Source: SYIM01 sp039800205 (GTDB taxonomy: Bacteria > Pseudomonadota > Gammaproteobacteria > Burkholderiales > Burkholderiaceae_E). Taken from it: a stretch of 64,000 nucleotides of DNA. The DNA lies in contig JBDLRB010000189.1 in NCBI GenBank assembly GCA_039800205.1, positions 14,823-78,822 of the forward strand, written 5' to 3'. A program made the position numbers and the translations under genes. Below are positions 17,582 through 26,486 of this stretch, one piece after another. Every line of letters begins with the position of its first letter. The first letter of the stretch is position 1. The notes under the pieces are model-generated. The model worked only from the letters and a program-made list of their open reading frames with translations, had not been told where the DNA came from and searched no databases.

Positions 17582-19054
17582 ATGAGTGTGACGGTGCAAT
17601 TGAAGAATCCGGAGTTGTTGCGTGCGCAGGCTGTGATCGACGGTCGGTGGGTCGATGCACAGAGCGGGGCGCGCTTTGCAGTTCATGATCCGGCGGATGG
17701 TTCCTTGATCGCCTGGGTGCCCGATATGGGCGCAGCCGACACGGCTGCAGCGATTGATGCGGCCGATCGTGCGCTGGGGCCCTGGCGTTCGCGTACCGCG
17801 AAGGATCGCGCATCGGTGTTGCGCCGCTGGTTCGAGCTGATCGTGGCGCACGCCGACGATCTGGCGCTGCTGATGACCCGCGAGCAGGGCAAGCCGCTTG
17901 CGGAGGCGCGCGGCGAGGTGCTCTATGGCGCCTCGTTTGTCGAGTGGTTTGCCGAGGAGGGCAAGCGTGCCTACGGCGAGATTGTGCCGACCTACGCAGC
18001 CGACCGTCGGATCATGGTCCTCAAGCAACCCATCGGGGTCTGCGGCGCCATCACGCCCTGGAATTTTCCGATTGCGATGATCACCCGCAAGGTGGCGCCG
18101 GCCCTGGCCGCGGGTTGCACCGTGGTCGCCAAACCCGCCGAGGCGACGCCCTTGTCTGCGCTCGCTCTGGCGGTTCTTGCGGAGCGGGCGGGTGTGCCAG
18201 CCGGCGTGTTCAATGTCATCACGGCGGATGCGGCGCACGCTCCGGAGATTGGTCAGACCCTGTGCGCGGATTCGCGTGTGCGCAAGATCTCGTTCACTGG
18301 CTCCACCGAGGTGGGACGAATCCTGTTGCGCCAGAGTGCTGACACGGTCAAGAAATTGTCGCTCGAGCTCGGCGGTAACGCGCCGTTCATCGTCTTCGAT
18401 GATGCCGATATCGATGCGGCCGTCGAGGGCGCGCTCGCGTCCAAGTACCGTAATGCCGGTCAAACCTGTGTCTGTGCCAACCGACTGTATGTTCAGGACG
18501 GTGTGTATGAGGCGTTTGCCCGAAAGCTCGCTGACCGGGTCGCGCAGTTCAAGGTCGGGCCTGGGATCGAGCCCGATGTCCTGATCGGACCCTTGATCGA
18601 ACCGGCCGCGCTCACCAAGGTCGAGGAACATGTGGCGGATGCCCTCGCTCAGGGTGCGCGCGTGTTGGTCGGGGGCGAGCGACATCCGCGCGGTGGGCTG
18701 TTTTACACGCCAACTGTCCTTGCCGATGTGACCCAGTCCATGCGTGTCGCTCGGGAGGAGACCTTCGGCCCCGTGGCCCCTTTGTTTCGATTCCATACCG
18801 AGGACGAGGCGATTGCGATGGCCAATGCCACCGAATTCGGACTCGCGGCCTATTTCTACGCCCGCGATGTCGGCCGGATCTTCAGGGTCGCCGAGGCGCT
18901 CGAGTCGGGGATGGTCTGCGTGAATAGCGGGCTCCTGTCGACCGAAGTTGCGCCCTTTGGTGGAGTCAAGCAGTCGGGCCTGGGCCGGGAAGGCGCGCGC
19001 CATGGGCTGGACGAGTACCTCGAGTTGAAATACCTTTGTCTGGCGGGCCTTTGA
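17582..19054 (+). CDS. gabD: Succinate-semialdehyde dehydrogenase-like NAD(P)-dependent aldehyde dehydrogenase
   Basis: A 490-residue aldehyde dehydrogenase of the GabD subgroup, which oxidises succinate (or glutarate) semialdehyde. Markers are ITPWNFPIAMITRKVAPALA, KPAEATPLSALAL, the SFTGSTEVGRIL cofactor segment, the ELGGNAPFIVFDDAD glutamate, catalytic cysteine in NAGQTCVCANR, and the C-terminal PFGGVKQSGLGREG. AAGGAG lies 9 bases upstream of the ATG and 25 bases separate it from mmsA. No gabT transaminase is present, so a 4-aminobutyrate role is not shown; given its neighbours it may serve another semialdehyde. Confidence 0.88.
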   Translation: MSVTVQLKNPELLRAQAVIDGRWVDAQSGARFAVHDPADGSLIAWVPDMGAADTAAAIDAADRALGPWRSRTAKDRASVLRRWFELIVAHADDLALLMTREQGKPLAEARGEVLYGASFVEWFAEEGKRAYGEIVPTYAADRRIMVLKQPIGVCGAITPWNFPIAMITRKVAPALAAGCTVVAKPAEATPLSALALAVLAERAGVPAGVFNVITADAAHAPEIGQTLCADSRVRKISFTGSTEVGRILLRQSADTVKKLSLELGGNAPFIVFDDADIDAAVEGALASKYRNAGQTCVCANRLYVQDGVYEAFARKLADRVAQFKVGPGIEPDVLIGPLIEPAALTKVEEHVADALAQGARVLVGGERHPRGGLFYTPTVLADVTQSMRVAREETFGPVAPLFRFHTEDEAIAMANATEFGLAAYFYARDVGRIFRVAEALESGMVCVNSGLLSTEVAPFGGVKQSGLGREGARHGLDEYLELKYLCLAGL

Positions 19055-19114
19055 GGGCCGTGCACGGCGAGCGCCTGGCCGGATCGCGGGCTGGGCGGAG
19101 TGCGATGCGCGTTC

Positions 19115-19137
19115 GTGAGCGGGGTCGCCCCGCTCAC
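19115..19137 (+). terminator. Perfect 10-bp hairpin between gabD-like gene and alcohol dehydrogenase
   Basis: GTGAGCGGGG, loop TCG, CCCCGCTCAC. It ends 2 bases before the AGGAGAG ribosome site of the next gene. There is no T-run, so it may be an attenuator or mRNA-processing/stabilising hairpin rather than a true terminator. Confidence 0.5.
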
Positions 19138-19151
19138 TCCAGGAGAGCGAT

Positions 19152-20297
19152 GTGAAGATTCGAGCGGCAGTGCTGCGACAGGTGGGTTTGCCGGCGCCTT
19201 ATGCCCAGAGCCGTCCCTTGTCGATCGAAGAGGTGGAGCTCGATCCGCCTGGGCCGGGTGAGGTGCTGGTGCGGATTCGTGCGGCCGGGCTCTGTCACTC
19301 GGATCTTTCGGCGATCAATGGTGACCGACTCTGGCCGATGCCCCTGGTGGTGGGCCACGAAGCCGCGGGCGAAGTGGTCGAGCTGGGTGAGGGGGTCCAG
19401 GGGTCGTTTCAGCCGGGTGACCATGTGGTCATGATTTTTCGTCCGTCTTGCGGCTCGTGTGCGAGCTGCTCGGTGGGTCGGCCGGCCTTGTGCGGGCCGG
19501 GGGGCGAGTCCAATGCGGCGGGTGCCCTGTTGGGGGGCTATCGACGTTTGCAGATTCCGGGGGGCGCTGATGCGTCTGCGCGTCGTTTGAACCATCACCT
19601 GGGGTGCTCGGCCTTCGCCGAGTACGCGACGGTCTCGGCCCGTTCGCTCGTCAGGATTGATCCAGACCTGGCCTGGCATGAGGCGGCGCTCTTTGGCTGT
19701 GCCGTGATTACCGGGGCGGGTGCGGTCATCAATACGGCTCGGGTGCCGGCGGGCGCATCGGTGGCGGTGGTCGGTCTGGGGGGCGTGGGGTTCTCGAGCC
19801 TGTTGGCTGCTCGGGCCGCGGGCGCCCGAATGGTGGTGGCCGTCGATCGAATTCCGTCCAAGCTTGAGCGCGCGCGTGAGCTGGGTGCGACGCACTGTAT
19901 CGACGCGCGAGACGACGATGCGCTCGAGCAGGTTCGGTCTGTCACGGGCGGCGGCGTCGAGTTTGCGTTTGAGATGGCCGGCAGCGTTCCGGCTCTGGAT
20001 TTTGCCTATCGGATCACGGCCCGGGGGGGCACGACGGTCACGGCCGGATTGCCTCATCCCGATGCGCGCTGGGCCTTGCCCGCGGTGTCACTGACGGCGG
20101 AGGAACGCACGCTGAAGGGCAGCTACGTCGGATCGAGTGTGCCTACCCGGGATATTCCTCGCCTGATTGCGCTCTATCGGGCCGGTGTTTTGCCGGTCGA
20201 TCGCTTGCTGTCTGAGCAGGTGTCACTGGATTCGATCAATGAGGCCCTCGATCGTCTGGCGCTGGGTGAGTCCATTCGCCAGGTGGTCATGATCTGA
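19152..20297 (+). CDS. Zinc-dependent alcohol dehydrogenase (MDR family, class III-like)
   Basis: A 381-residue medium-chain alcohol dehydrogenase. Catalytic zinc ligands are visible in AGLCHSDLSAING and VVGHEAAGEV; the four-cysteine structural zinc loop is CGSCASCSVGRPALC; the Rossmann motif is VAVVGLGGVGFSSLLAA, followed by the acidic cofactor-selecting D of AVDRIPSK, which suggests NAD. Length and the insert between residues 115 and 155 fit the class III-like/aryl-alcohol group. It starts with GTG after AGGAGAG. The next gene, a GMC oxidoreductase, begins 22 bases after its stop, so the two likely act in one alcohol-oxidation pathway. Substrate not determinable. Confidence 0.9.
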   Translation: MKIRAAVLRQVGLPAPYAQSRPLSIEEVELDPPGPGEVLVRIRAAGLCHSDLSAINGDRLWPMPLVVGHEAAGEVVELGEGVQGSFQPGDHVVMIFRPSCGSCASCSVGRPALCGPGGESNAAGALLGGYRRLQIPGGADASARRLNHHLGCSAFAEYATVSARSLVRIDPDLAWHEAALFGCAVITGAGAVINTARVPAGASVAVVGLGGVGFSSLLAARAAGARMVVAVDRIPSKLERARELGATHCIDARDDDALEQVRSVTGGGVEFAFEMAGSVPALDFAYRITARGGTTVTAGLPHPDARWALPAVSLTAEERTLKGSYVGSSVPTRDIPRLIALYRAGVLPVDRLLSEQVSLDSINEALDRLALGESIRQVVMI

Positions 20298-20319
20298 AGC
20301 AGCGTACGGGGGGCAGAGC

Positions 20320-21969
20320 ATGGGCGTCCAGCACTTCGATTATGTGATCGTCGGGGGCGGCAGTGCGGGTTGCCTGCTCGCCAATCGGCTATCGGCCGAT
20401 CCGTCCGTTCGGGTGTTGTTGCTCGAGGCCGGTGGGCGGGACAACTATCTCTGGATCCATATACCGGTCGGGTATCTCTACTGTATCGGCAACCCTCGTA
20501 CGGACTGGATGTTTGCCACCGAACCCGATCCCGGGCTGGGCGGGCGATCCTTGCGCTACCCGAGGGGGAGGGTGCTCGGCGGGTGCTCCTCGATCAACGG
20601 CATGATCTACATGCGCGGCCAACGCGGTGACTATGACCGCTGGGCAGCGGAGGGCAATCCGGGCTGGAGTTGGGACGAGGTGCTGCCGCTTTTCCTTCGG
20701 CACGAAGATCATCATTCACTCGATCAGGGTGCGACGGATCCCATGCATGGGCACGGGGGCGAATGGCGGGTCGAGCGGCCCCGGGTGCGTTGGCAGATTC
20801 TTGATGCCTTTCAGGCGGCGGCGGCCGAGCAGGGGATTGCCCCGACGAGCGACTTCAACCGTGGGGACAACGCGGGGTGTGGCTATTTTGAAGTGAACCA
20901 GCGTCGAGGTGTTCGCTGGAATGCCTCGAAGGCCTTTCTGCGTCCCGTCGCGCATCGTCGCAATCTCACGGTGCAGACCGGTGCAACCGTGCTGGGGCTG
21001 ATCTTCGCCGAAGATGGGTCCCGGCAGGTGGTCGGAGTGGAGTACGCGCTCGATGATGCAAAAGGCCTGCGTCAGCAGGTGCGGTCGGATCGCGAGGTCG
21101 TCCTTGCGGCGGGCGCCATCGGCAGTGCGGCCATTCTTCAAACTTCGGGTGTGGGTCCTGAGGCGCTGCTCCGTCGTGCTGGTATACCCGTTCGGCATGG
21201 GTTGGGCGGCGTTGGCCAGAACCTGCAGGACCATTTGCAGCTTCGCATGATCTATCGGGTGAGCGGTGTCCCGAGCCTCAACGAGCAGGCCGCACATTGG
21301 TGGGGTCGTGTGCGCATGGGGGTGCAGTATGCGTTCACCCGGAGCGGACCGATGGCCATGTCGCCCAGTCAGCTGGGCGCATTTGCCCGCTCATCGGCCG
21401 AGGTCTCCTCGCCTGATCTCGAGTACCATGTGCAACCGCTCTCGCTCGATCGCTTCGGTGAGCCGCTGCACCCCTTCCCTGCATTTACCGCATCGGTGTG
21501 TCATCTACGGCCCAGTTCAAGGGGGTCGGTCGAGATTGTCGGGCCCGATCCCTTTGTGGCGCCTCGGATTGCCCCCCGTTATCTGTCGACGGATCACGAC
21601 AAGCAGGTGGCGGTCGAGGCGGTGCGCCTGACGCGTCGCATCGTGTCCTCAGCGGCGCTCGCACCCTACCAACCGCAGGAATATCTGCCCGGCGCCGAAC
21701 ACCAGTCCGATCAGGCGCTGGCTGACGCGGCGGGTCAGATCGGAACCACGATCTTTCATCCGGTGGGAACCTGCAAGATGGGGCACGCGTCAGACCCGCA
21801 GGCCGTGGTGGACGCGCGATTGAGGGTTCATGGCCTGTCAGGCATCCGGGTGATCGACGCATCGATCATGCCGACGATCACCTCGGGCAACACCAATGCC
21901 CCGACGCTGATGATCGCCGAGAAGGGTGCGGCGATGATGCTCGAGGACGCTCGCGTTGGGCTGGCTTGA
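20320..21969 (+). CDS. GMC-family FAD-dependent oxidoreductase (choline/alcohol dehydrogenase-like)
   Basis: A 549-residue flavoprotein that oxidises an alcohol to an aldehyde. The N-terminal FAD motif is IVGGGSAGCLLANRLSADP, the GMC signature 1 is GRVLGGCSSINGMIYMRG, and GAIGSAAILQTSGVGP is signature 2. The C-terminal active-site pair is present (FHPVGTCKMG histidine, and SGNTNAPTLMIAEKGA). No signal peptide. It is the third gene of a colinear run with Zn alcohol dehydrogenase and upstream aldehyde dehydrogenases, so it may feed semialdehyde or aldehyde to them. Related proteins include BetA and polyethylene-glycol or alkane-alcohol dehydrogenases; the substrate is open. Confidence 0.9.
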   Translation: MGVQHFDYVIVGGGSAGCLLANRLSADPSVRVLLLEAGGRDNYLWIHIPVGYLYCIGNPRTDWMFATEPDPGLGGRSLRYPRGRVLGGCSSINGMIYMRGQRGDYDRWAAEGNPGWSWDEVLPLFLRHEDHHSLDQGATDPMHGHGGEWRVERPRVRWQILDAFQAAAAEQGIAPTSDFNRGDNAGCGYFEVNQRRGVRWNASKAFLRPVAHRRNLTVQTGATVLGLIFAEDGSRQVVGVEYALDDAKGLRQQVRSDREVVLAAGAIGSAAILQTSGVGPEALLRRAGIPVRHGLGGVGQNLQDHLQLRMIYRVSGVPSLNEQAAHWWGRVRMGVQYAFTRSGPMAMSPSQLGAFARSSAEVSSPDLEYHVQPLSLDRFGEPLHPFPAFTASVCHLRPSSRGSVEIVGPDPFVAPRIAPRYLSTDHDKQVAVEAVRLTRRIVSSAALAPYQPQEYLPGAEHQSDQALADAAGQIGTTIFHPVGTCKMGHASDPQAVVDARLRVHGLSGIRVIDASIMPTITSGNTNAPTLMIAEKGAAMMLEDARVGLA

Positions 21970-22091
21970 GGCTTTCGCGGGCTGGAGATCCGGTCTGCCC
22001 AGGTCTGCCACGCTGATCAGGGGGGCCTTGGATCGGATCAGTCTGTGGGCGATCGGCTGCTGCGGGTACCGTTTGCCGGAGTTGATGCGCA

Positions 22092-23210
22092 ATGGATGAG
22101 GTTGATGCGATCGTTGTGGGGGCCGGTGTCGTGGGCCTTGCGGTCGCTCGCGCGCTGGCCGTTCGCGGTCACGAGGTCCTGATCATCGAGCGGGAGTCCG
22201 CGATCGGGGTGCATACCAGTTCCCGCAATAGCGAGGTCATCCACGCGGGGCTCTACTACGCGCCCGGCTCATTGAAGGCCGAGTTGTGCGTCCGGGGTCG
22301 GCGCTTGCTCTACGACTACTGCAGGATCCGCGGCATCGCCCATCGACCATGCGGAAAGTTGATCGTCTCGACGGCCGCCGGCCAGGACAATGAGTTGGCG
22401 AGGATTGCGACGCGGGCGCAGGCGGCCGAAGCCGGGCCGCTGCACTGGCTATCCGGCGCGGAGGCGAGGGCAATGGAGCCGGCCCTCCGGGCCGAGCGCG
22501 CCTTGTGGTCGCCTTCGACCGGCGTGCTCGACAGTCACGGTCTGATGCTCGCGTATCTTGGGGAGGCGCAGGACCATGGCGCGGTGCTGGTGTTGAGGTC
22601 GGAGGTGCGTCGAGCCAGCCCTCAGCCCGACGGGCGCTTGAGGGTCGAAGTCGAGGGGACGGATGGGCGTGTCTCGCTGATTGCGCGTCATCTGATCAAT
22701 GCGGCGGGATTGTTTGCCAGTCAATTGGCGGCACGGGTCGACGGCTTGTCAAGCGATGCGATCCCCGAGACTCGTTTCGCAAAGGGCAATTACTTTTCCT
22801 TGATCGGACGTTCGCCCTTCACCCGCCTGATTTACCCCGTCCCGAACGAGGCGGGCTTGGGGGTTCATCTCACCCTTGACCTGGGGGGGCGTGCGCGCTT
22901 CGGGCCGGATGTCGAGTGGGTGGATGCCCTCGAGTACTCGGTCGACCCCCGGCGTGCAGACGATTTCTACGCAGATATTCGAACCTATTGGCCGGGCCTC
23001 CCGGATTCGGCCTTGTGTGCCGATTACGCAGGGATTCGGCCCAAGCTCGTCGGCGCGGGCGCGGTCGCGGCTGACTTTCGGATCGATGGGCCGGCGCAGC
23101 ATGGTGTTGCGGGGCTGGTCAACCTGTTCGGGATCGAGTCTCCCGGCTTGACTGCAAGCCTGGCGATTGCGGAGACCGTCCTCGAACGGATGCGGGCAGG
23201 CGAGTCGTAG
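22092..23210 (+). CDS. FAD-dependent oxidoreductase, L-2-hydroxyglutarate dehydrogenase (LhgO)-like
   Basis: A 372-residue DAO-family flavoprotein. Features are the FAD motif VDAIVVGAGVVGLAVARALA, SSRNSEVIHAGLYYAPGSLK (shared with LhgO/L2HGDH), KGNYFSL and YPVPNEAGLGVHLTLDLGG, and the closing GIESPGLTASLAIAE. These match the L-2-hydroxyglutarate oxidase/dehydrogenase family, which returns L-2-hydroxyglutarate to 2-oxoglutarate at the membrane-associated respiratory chain. No glaH/csiD or gabT is linked, so the physiological substrate is inferred from homology only. It is 122 bases after the GMC gene and the last gene before the parS region. Confidence 0.88.
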   Translation: MDEVDAIVVGAGVVGLAVARALAVRGHEVLIIERESAIGVHTSSRNSEVIHAGLYYAPGSLKAELCVRGRRLLYDYCRIRGIAHRPCGKLIVSTAAGQDNELARIATRAQAAEAGPLHWLSGAEARAMEPALRAERALWSPSTGVLDSHGLMLAYLGEAQDHGAVLVLRSEVRRASPQPDGRLRVEVEGTDGRVSLIARHLINAAGLFASQLAARVDGLSSDAIPETRFAKGNYFSLIGRSPFTRLIYPVPNEAGLGVHLTLDLGGRARFGPDVEWVDALEYSVDPRRADDFYADIRTYWPGLPDSALCADYAGIRPKLVGAGAVAADFRIDGPAQHGVAGLVNLFGIESPGLTASLAIAETVLERMRAGES

Positions 23211-23256
23211 TCGGCTGCCCGGGCATTTGTCGTGCGTTGCTCCTCGGGCGGGGTTG

Positions 23257-23272
23257 TGTTTCACGTGAAACA
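23257..23272. promoter_or_regulatory. parS centromere site 1
   Basis: Perfect 16-bp palindrome TGTTTCACGTGAAACA, the consensus ParB-binding site. It binds ParB (encoded at 27305-28219), from which the ParB-CTP clamp loads for chromosome segregation. Confidence 0.95.
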
Positions 23273-23527
23273 TTCGCGTGTCATGCCCTCGATACGGGGG
23301 CGGCAGCGCACCTCGGCGTGAGGCCGGTTGGTGCGCCGCCGCAGGGCATCGAGGACGCGCTTTCGGTTGCCAGTCGGTTATTGGACCTTGGTGCACGACG
23401 ACATCCGAATCATCAGGGTCGGTTGCGGCACGGTCTCTACTGGGGTGATGGTGAGCACGATCGGGCGGTGGCTGCAGTTGGTGTGCGGAGCTGGGACCCG
23501 CCGAGGCGCACCCCCCCGCTGTTCCTG

Positions 23528-23543
23528 TGTTTCACGTGAAACA
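23528..23543. promoter_or_regulatory. parS centromere site 2
   Basis: Identical TGTTTCACGTGAAACA, 271 bases from site 1. Flanks are CCTG on the left and GGGG on the right. Confidence 0.95.
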
Positions 23544-23755
23544 GGGGTCAGGGCGAGCGCCGGAGCGAAGGCCACCCGATCGCTGTAGTGCCTGCAGGCC
23601 CGTTCGGTCGGACGGGCCGAGGGTTCGTAACTCGCCCCGCCGGGTCAGGCGGCCCCGCCGTGTGGGTGGCGGAGGGACGCCGCTGCGGTCTGCGCTGCAC
23701 GCTATACAAGGCCTTTCGCGCGGGCAGGATCCGCACACGACCTCCGAGGTTCCTG

Positions 23756-23771
23756 TGTTTCACGTGAAACA
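23756..23771. promoter_or_regulatory. parS centromere site 3
   Basis: Identical TGTTTCACGTGAAACA, 228 bases from site 2 and 77 bases before mnmG. Like site 2 it is preceded by TTCCTG and followed by GG, so sites 2 and 3 may be a duplicated block. Confidence 0.95.
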
Positions 23772-23847
23772 GGAGGTCAGACCGTGCGCTACACATCCCG
23801 GGCGATTTCCGCTAGGATGCGCTCCCTTGTGTGGGTGAGGCACAGCA

Positions 23848-25749
23848 ATGAATTTCCCGAATGCATTCGATGTAATCGTGATCGGCGGCGGTCACGCCGG
23901 GACCGAGGCCGCGCTGGCTGCAGCACGAATGGGTTGTCGAACCTTGCTACTGACGCATAGCCTTGAAACCCTGGGCCAAATGAGCTGTAACCCCTCAATT
24001 GGTGGCATTGGTAAAGGCCATCTGGTCAAGGAGATTGATGCGCTTGGGGGCGCGATGGCCCAGGCGACCGATGAGGCCGGCATTCAGTTTCGGATACTGA
24101 ATTCCAGCAAGGGCCCTGCGGTGCGCGCGACCCGGGCGCAGGCTGATCGAGTCTTGTATCGCCAGGCGATTCGTACCCGGCTCGAGCGGCAAGAGAATCT
24201 TTGGCTGTTCCAATCGGCCGTGGACGATCTGTTGGTTGAGCAGGGCAGGGTCGTGGGTGCGGTGACCCAGTTGGGTGTCCGCTTTTCGGCGCGCGCAGTC
24301 GTCCTGACGGTGGGCACCTTCCTGAACGGCTTGATCCATGTGGGCATGTCTCACCACAGCGCGGGTCGGGCGGGCGACCCGCCGTCCATTGCGCTGGCGC
24401 AGCGCCTCAAGGCGCTCGATCTTCCGCAGGGTCGCCTCAAGACGGGTACCCCTCCTCGGATCGATGGGCGGACAATCGATTTCAACGTGTGTGAGGAACA
24501 GCCGGGCGACCTCGACCCCGTCCCGGTGTTCTCCTTTCTGGGGCATCCTGAACAGCACCCCCGGCAATTGCCTTGCTGGATCACACACACTCAGGAGACG
24601 ACGCACGACATTATTCGAGCCGGGCTGGACCGCAGTCCATTGTTTGCAGGGGTGATTGAGGGCGTCGGGCCGCGCTACTGCCCATCGATCGAGGACAAGG
24701 TGCATCGATTTGCACACAAGAATTCGCACCAGATCTTCCTCGAGCCTGAAGGTCTGACGACCCACGAGTACTACCCAAACGGGATTTCAACGAGTCTGCC
24801 TTTCGATGTACAGCTGGCACTGGTTCATTCCATACCGGGGCTCGAGAACGCACATCTTCTTCGCCCTGGATATGCCATCGAGTACGACTATTTTGACCCC
24901 CGGGCCCTGCAGCCGTCTCTTGAGACCCGTTCACTGGCCGGGCTGTTTTTTGCGGGGCAAATCAACGGGACGACAGGCTATGAGGAGGCGGCTGCGCAGG
25001 GCATGCTGGCCGGGATCAATGCCGCGCGCCAGGTCACCCATCGGGAGCCGTGGGTGCCGCGACGGGATCAGGCCTACCTGGGGGTACTGGTCGATGATCT
25101 GGTCACGCAGGGGGTGTCCGAGCCCTACCGCATGTTTACCAGTCGTGCGGAGTACCGACTCAGTTTGCGCGAAGATAACGCTGATCTGCGATTGACTGCG
25201 ATCGGCCGCGAGCTCGGTTGCGTGGATGACGCCCGTTGGGACGCGTTTTGCCGTAAGCGCGATCGGATCGACGCCGAGATGCAGCGGCTGCGGGACACCT
25301 GGATCAATCCGAAAATGTTCCCGCCTGAGCGCGCCCAGCAGCTTTTCGGCCAGGCGATTGAGCGCGAATACAACCTGGCGGATATGTTGCGTCGGCCCGA
25401 GGTGTCGTATGCGGCCATCGCCGAGGCCATGCCCGGTGCGCCTGATGCTTCCGAGGTCATCGAGCAGGTCGAAATCCAGGTGAAATACTCGGGCTACATC
25501 GCTCGTCAACAAGTGGAGATCGAACGCCAGGAGCGTCACGAGACCCTCGCGCTGCCTGAGGATCTGGATTACTTTGCGGTTCGCGGCCTATCCATCGAAG
25601 TGCAGCAAAAGCTCACGAAGTCTCGTCCGCAAACCCTGGGGCAGGCCGGACGTATTTCGGGCATCACCCCTGCGGCCCTGTCACTTTTGCGCATCCACCT
25701 GAAGAAGCGGTCAGCGCCGCGTTCAGACCCCCGTTCCCATGCGGCCTGA
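23848..25749 (+). CDS. mnmG: tRNA uridine-5-carboxymethylaminomethyl modification enzyme MnmG
   Basis: The FAD- and NADH-dependent partner of MnmE in wobble-uridine modification. It has 633 residues, normal for the family. The FAD motif VIVIGGGHAGTEAALAAARM and 'CNPSIGGIGKGHLVKEIDAL' are at the start, with LKTGTPPRI, QINGTTGYEEAAAQG and 'YRMFTSRAEYRLSLREDNAD' further on, and the MnmE-interacting C-terminal helical domain (YSGYIARQQVEIERQE). It opens the conserved mnmG-rsmG-parA-parB run; rsmG begins 6 bases after its stop. Confidence 0.98.
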   Translation: MNFPNAFDVIVIGGGHAGTEAALAAARMGCRTLLLTHSLETLGQMSCNPSIGGIGKGHLVKEIDALGGAMAQATDEAGIQFRILNSSKGPAVRATRAQADRVLYRQAIRTRLERQENLWLFQSAVDDLLVEQGRVVGAVTQLGVRFSARAVVLTVGTFLNGLIHVGMSHHSAGRAGDPPSIALAQRLKALDLPQGRLKTGTPPRIDGRTIDFNVCEEQPGDLDPVPVFSFLGHPEQHPRQLPCWITHTQETTHDIIRAGLDRSPLFAGVIEGVGPRYCPSIEDKVHRFAHKNSHQIFLEPEGLTTHEYYPNGISTSLPFDVQLALVHSIPGLENAHLLRPGYAIEYDYFDPRALQPSLETRSLAGLFFAGQINGTTGYEEAAAQGMLAGINAARQVTHREPWVPRRDQAYLGVLVDDLVTQGVSEPYRMFTSRAEYRLSLREDNADLRLTAIGRELGCVDDARWDAFCRKRDRIDAEMQRLRDTWINPKMFPPERAQQLFGQAIEREYNLADMLRRPEVSYAAIAEAMPGAPDASEVIEQVEIQVKYSGYIARQQVEIERQERHETLALPEDLDYFAVRGLSIEVQQKLTKSRPQTLGQAGRISGITPAALSLLRIHLKKRSAPRSDPRSHAA

Positions 25750-25755
25750 TTGCTG

Positions 25756-26484
25756 ATGTCTGTCGGCGCCAAACAGCAGACCGGTTCGCATGATGTTCGG
25801 CGTGGCGCCGACACGGAACCGCTCGCGCAGGGTCTCGCCGAGGGCTTGGCGGGTCTCGGGCTTGCAATCGCGCCACAGGCGCAGGCAAAACTGCTGCAGT
25901 ACTGTGCACTGCTGATCAAGTGGAATCGGGTCTACAACCTGTCAGCGATCCGGGAACCCGGGCGCATCCTCACCCATCACCTGCTGGACAGTCTCGCGGT
26001 GCTCAAGCGTATTCAAGAGGATCCCGCGTTGGGCGACACCCGCTGCCGCGTGCTCGATGTGGGGAGTGGCGCAGGCCTGCCCGGCATCCCCCTTGCCCTT
26101 GCGTGCGATTCGCTGGAGCTTGAACTGGTGGAACCCGTGGGCAAGAAGGCCGCGTTTCTTCGCCAATCCGTGATCGAACTCGGACTATCAGCACGAGTGA
26201 CGGTCCATGCCCACCCGGTCGAGCAGATTGACCGGCGCCAGCCGGATCTGATCATCTGTCGCGCCTTTGCCAGCCTCGCCGATTATGTCCGGTCGATTGA
26301 GGGCCAACTGGAGTCGAAGACCCGGATTTGGGCGATGAAGGGTAAATACCCGAGCGATGAGATCTCTGCCCTGGATGCGCCGTGGCGTGTCGACTGGGTT
26401 TATCCTCTCGAAGTACCCGGCGTCGACGGCGAGCGCCATCTTCTTGAACTGACACGATCCCCGCGCCTTGCGCCGGAGGGCTGA
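25756..26484 (+). CDS. rsmG: 16S rRNA (guanine-527-N7)-methyltransferase RsmG
   Basis: Methylates N7 of G527 in 16S rRNA using S-adenosylmethionine. The 242-residue protein has the family motifs NLSAIREPGRILTHHLLDSL and the SAM-binding LDVGSGAGLPGIPLALA, then ICRAFASL. An ATG at 25756 is chosen; a TTG at 25750 is a less likely alternative. The first ~30 residues are a poorly conserved extension. No strong ribosome site is seen, which suggests translational coupling to mnmG; parA starts 2 bases after its stop. Confidence 0.96.
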   Translation: MSVGAKQQTGSHDVRRGADTEPLAQGLAEGLAGLGLAIAPQAQAKLLQYCALLIKWNRVYNLSAIREPGRILTHHLLDSLAVLKRIQEDPALGDTRCRVLDVGSGAGLPGIPLALACDSLELELVEPVGKKAAFLRQSVIELGLSARVTVHAHPVEQIDRRQPDLIICRAFASLADYVRSIEGQLESKTRIWAMKGKYPSDEISALDAPWRVDWVYPLEVPGVDGERHLLELTRSPRLAPEG

Positions 26485-26486
26485 GC

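Larger units (their letters stand above)
23211..23847. other. 637-base non-coding region with three parS sites upstream of mnmG
   Basis: Contains three identical palindromic parS sites (listed separately). No convincing reading frame: the frames that cross it translate the parS palindromes and are Arg/Pro/His-rich. Otherwise GC-rich and without DnaA-box-like sequence that I can see. A TAGGAT element at 23813-23818 could be a -10 for mnmG but lacks a clear -35. The placement fits a centromere next to the parAB genes. Confidence 0.8.

Noticed and set aside
23237..23539. Frame of 100 codons across two parS sites
   Set aside because: Composition is Arg/Pro/His-rich, and the frame consists of regulatory DNA; no ribosome site and no homology-like content.
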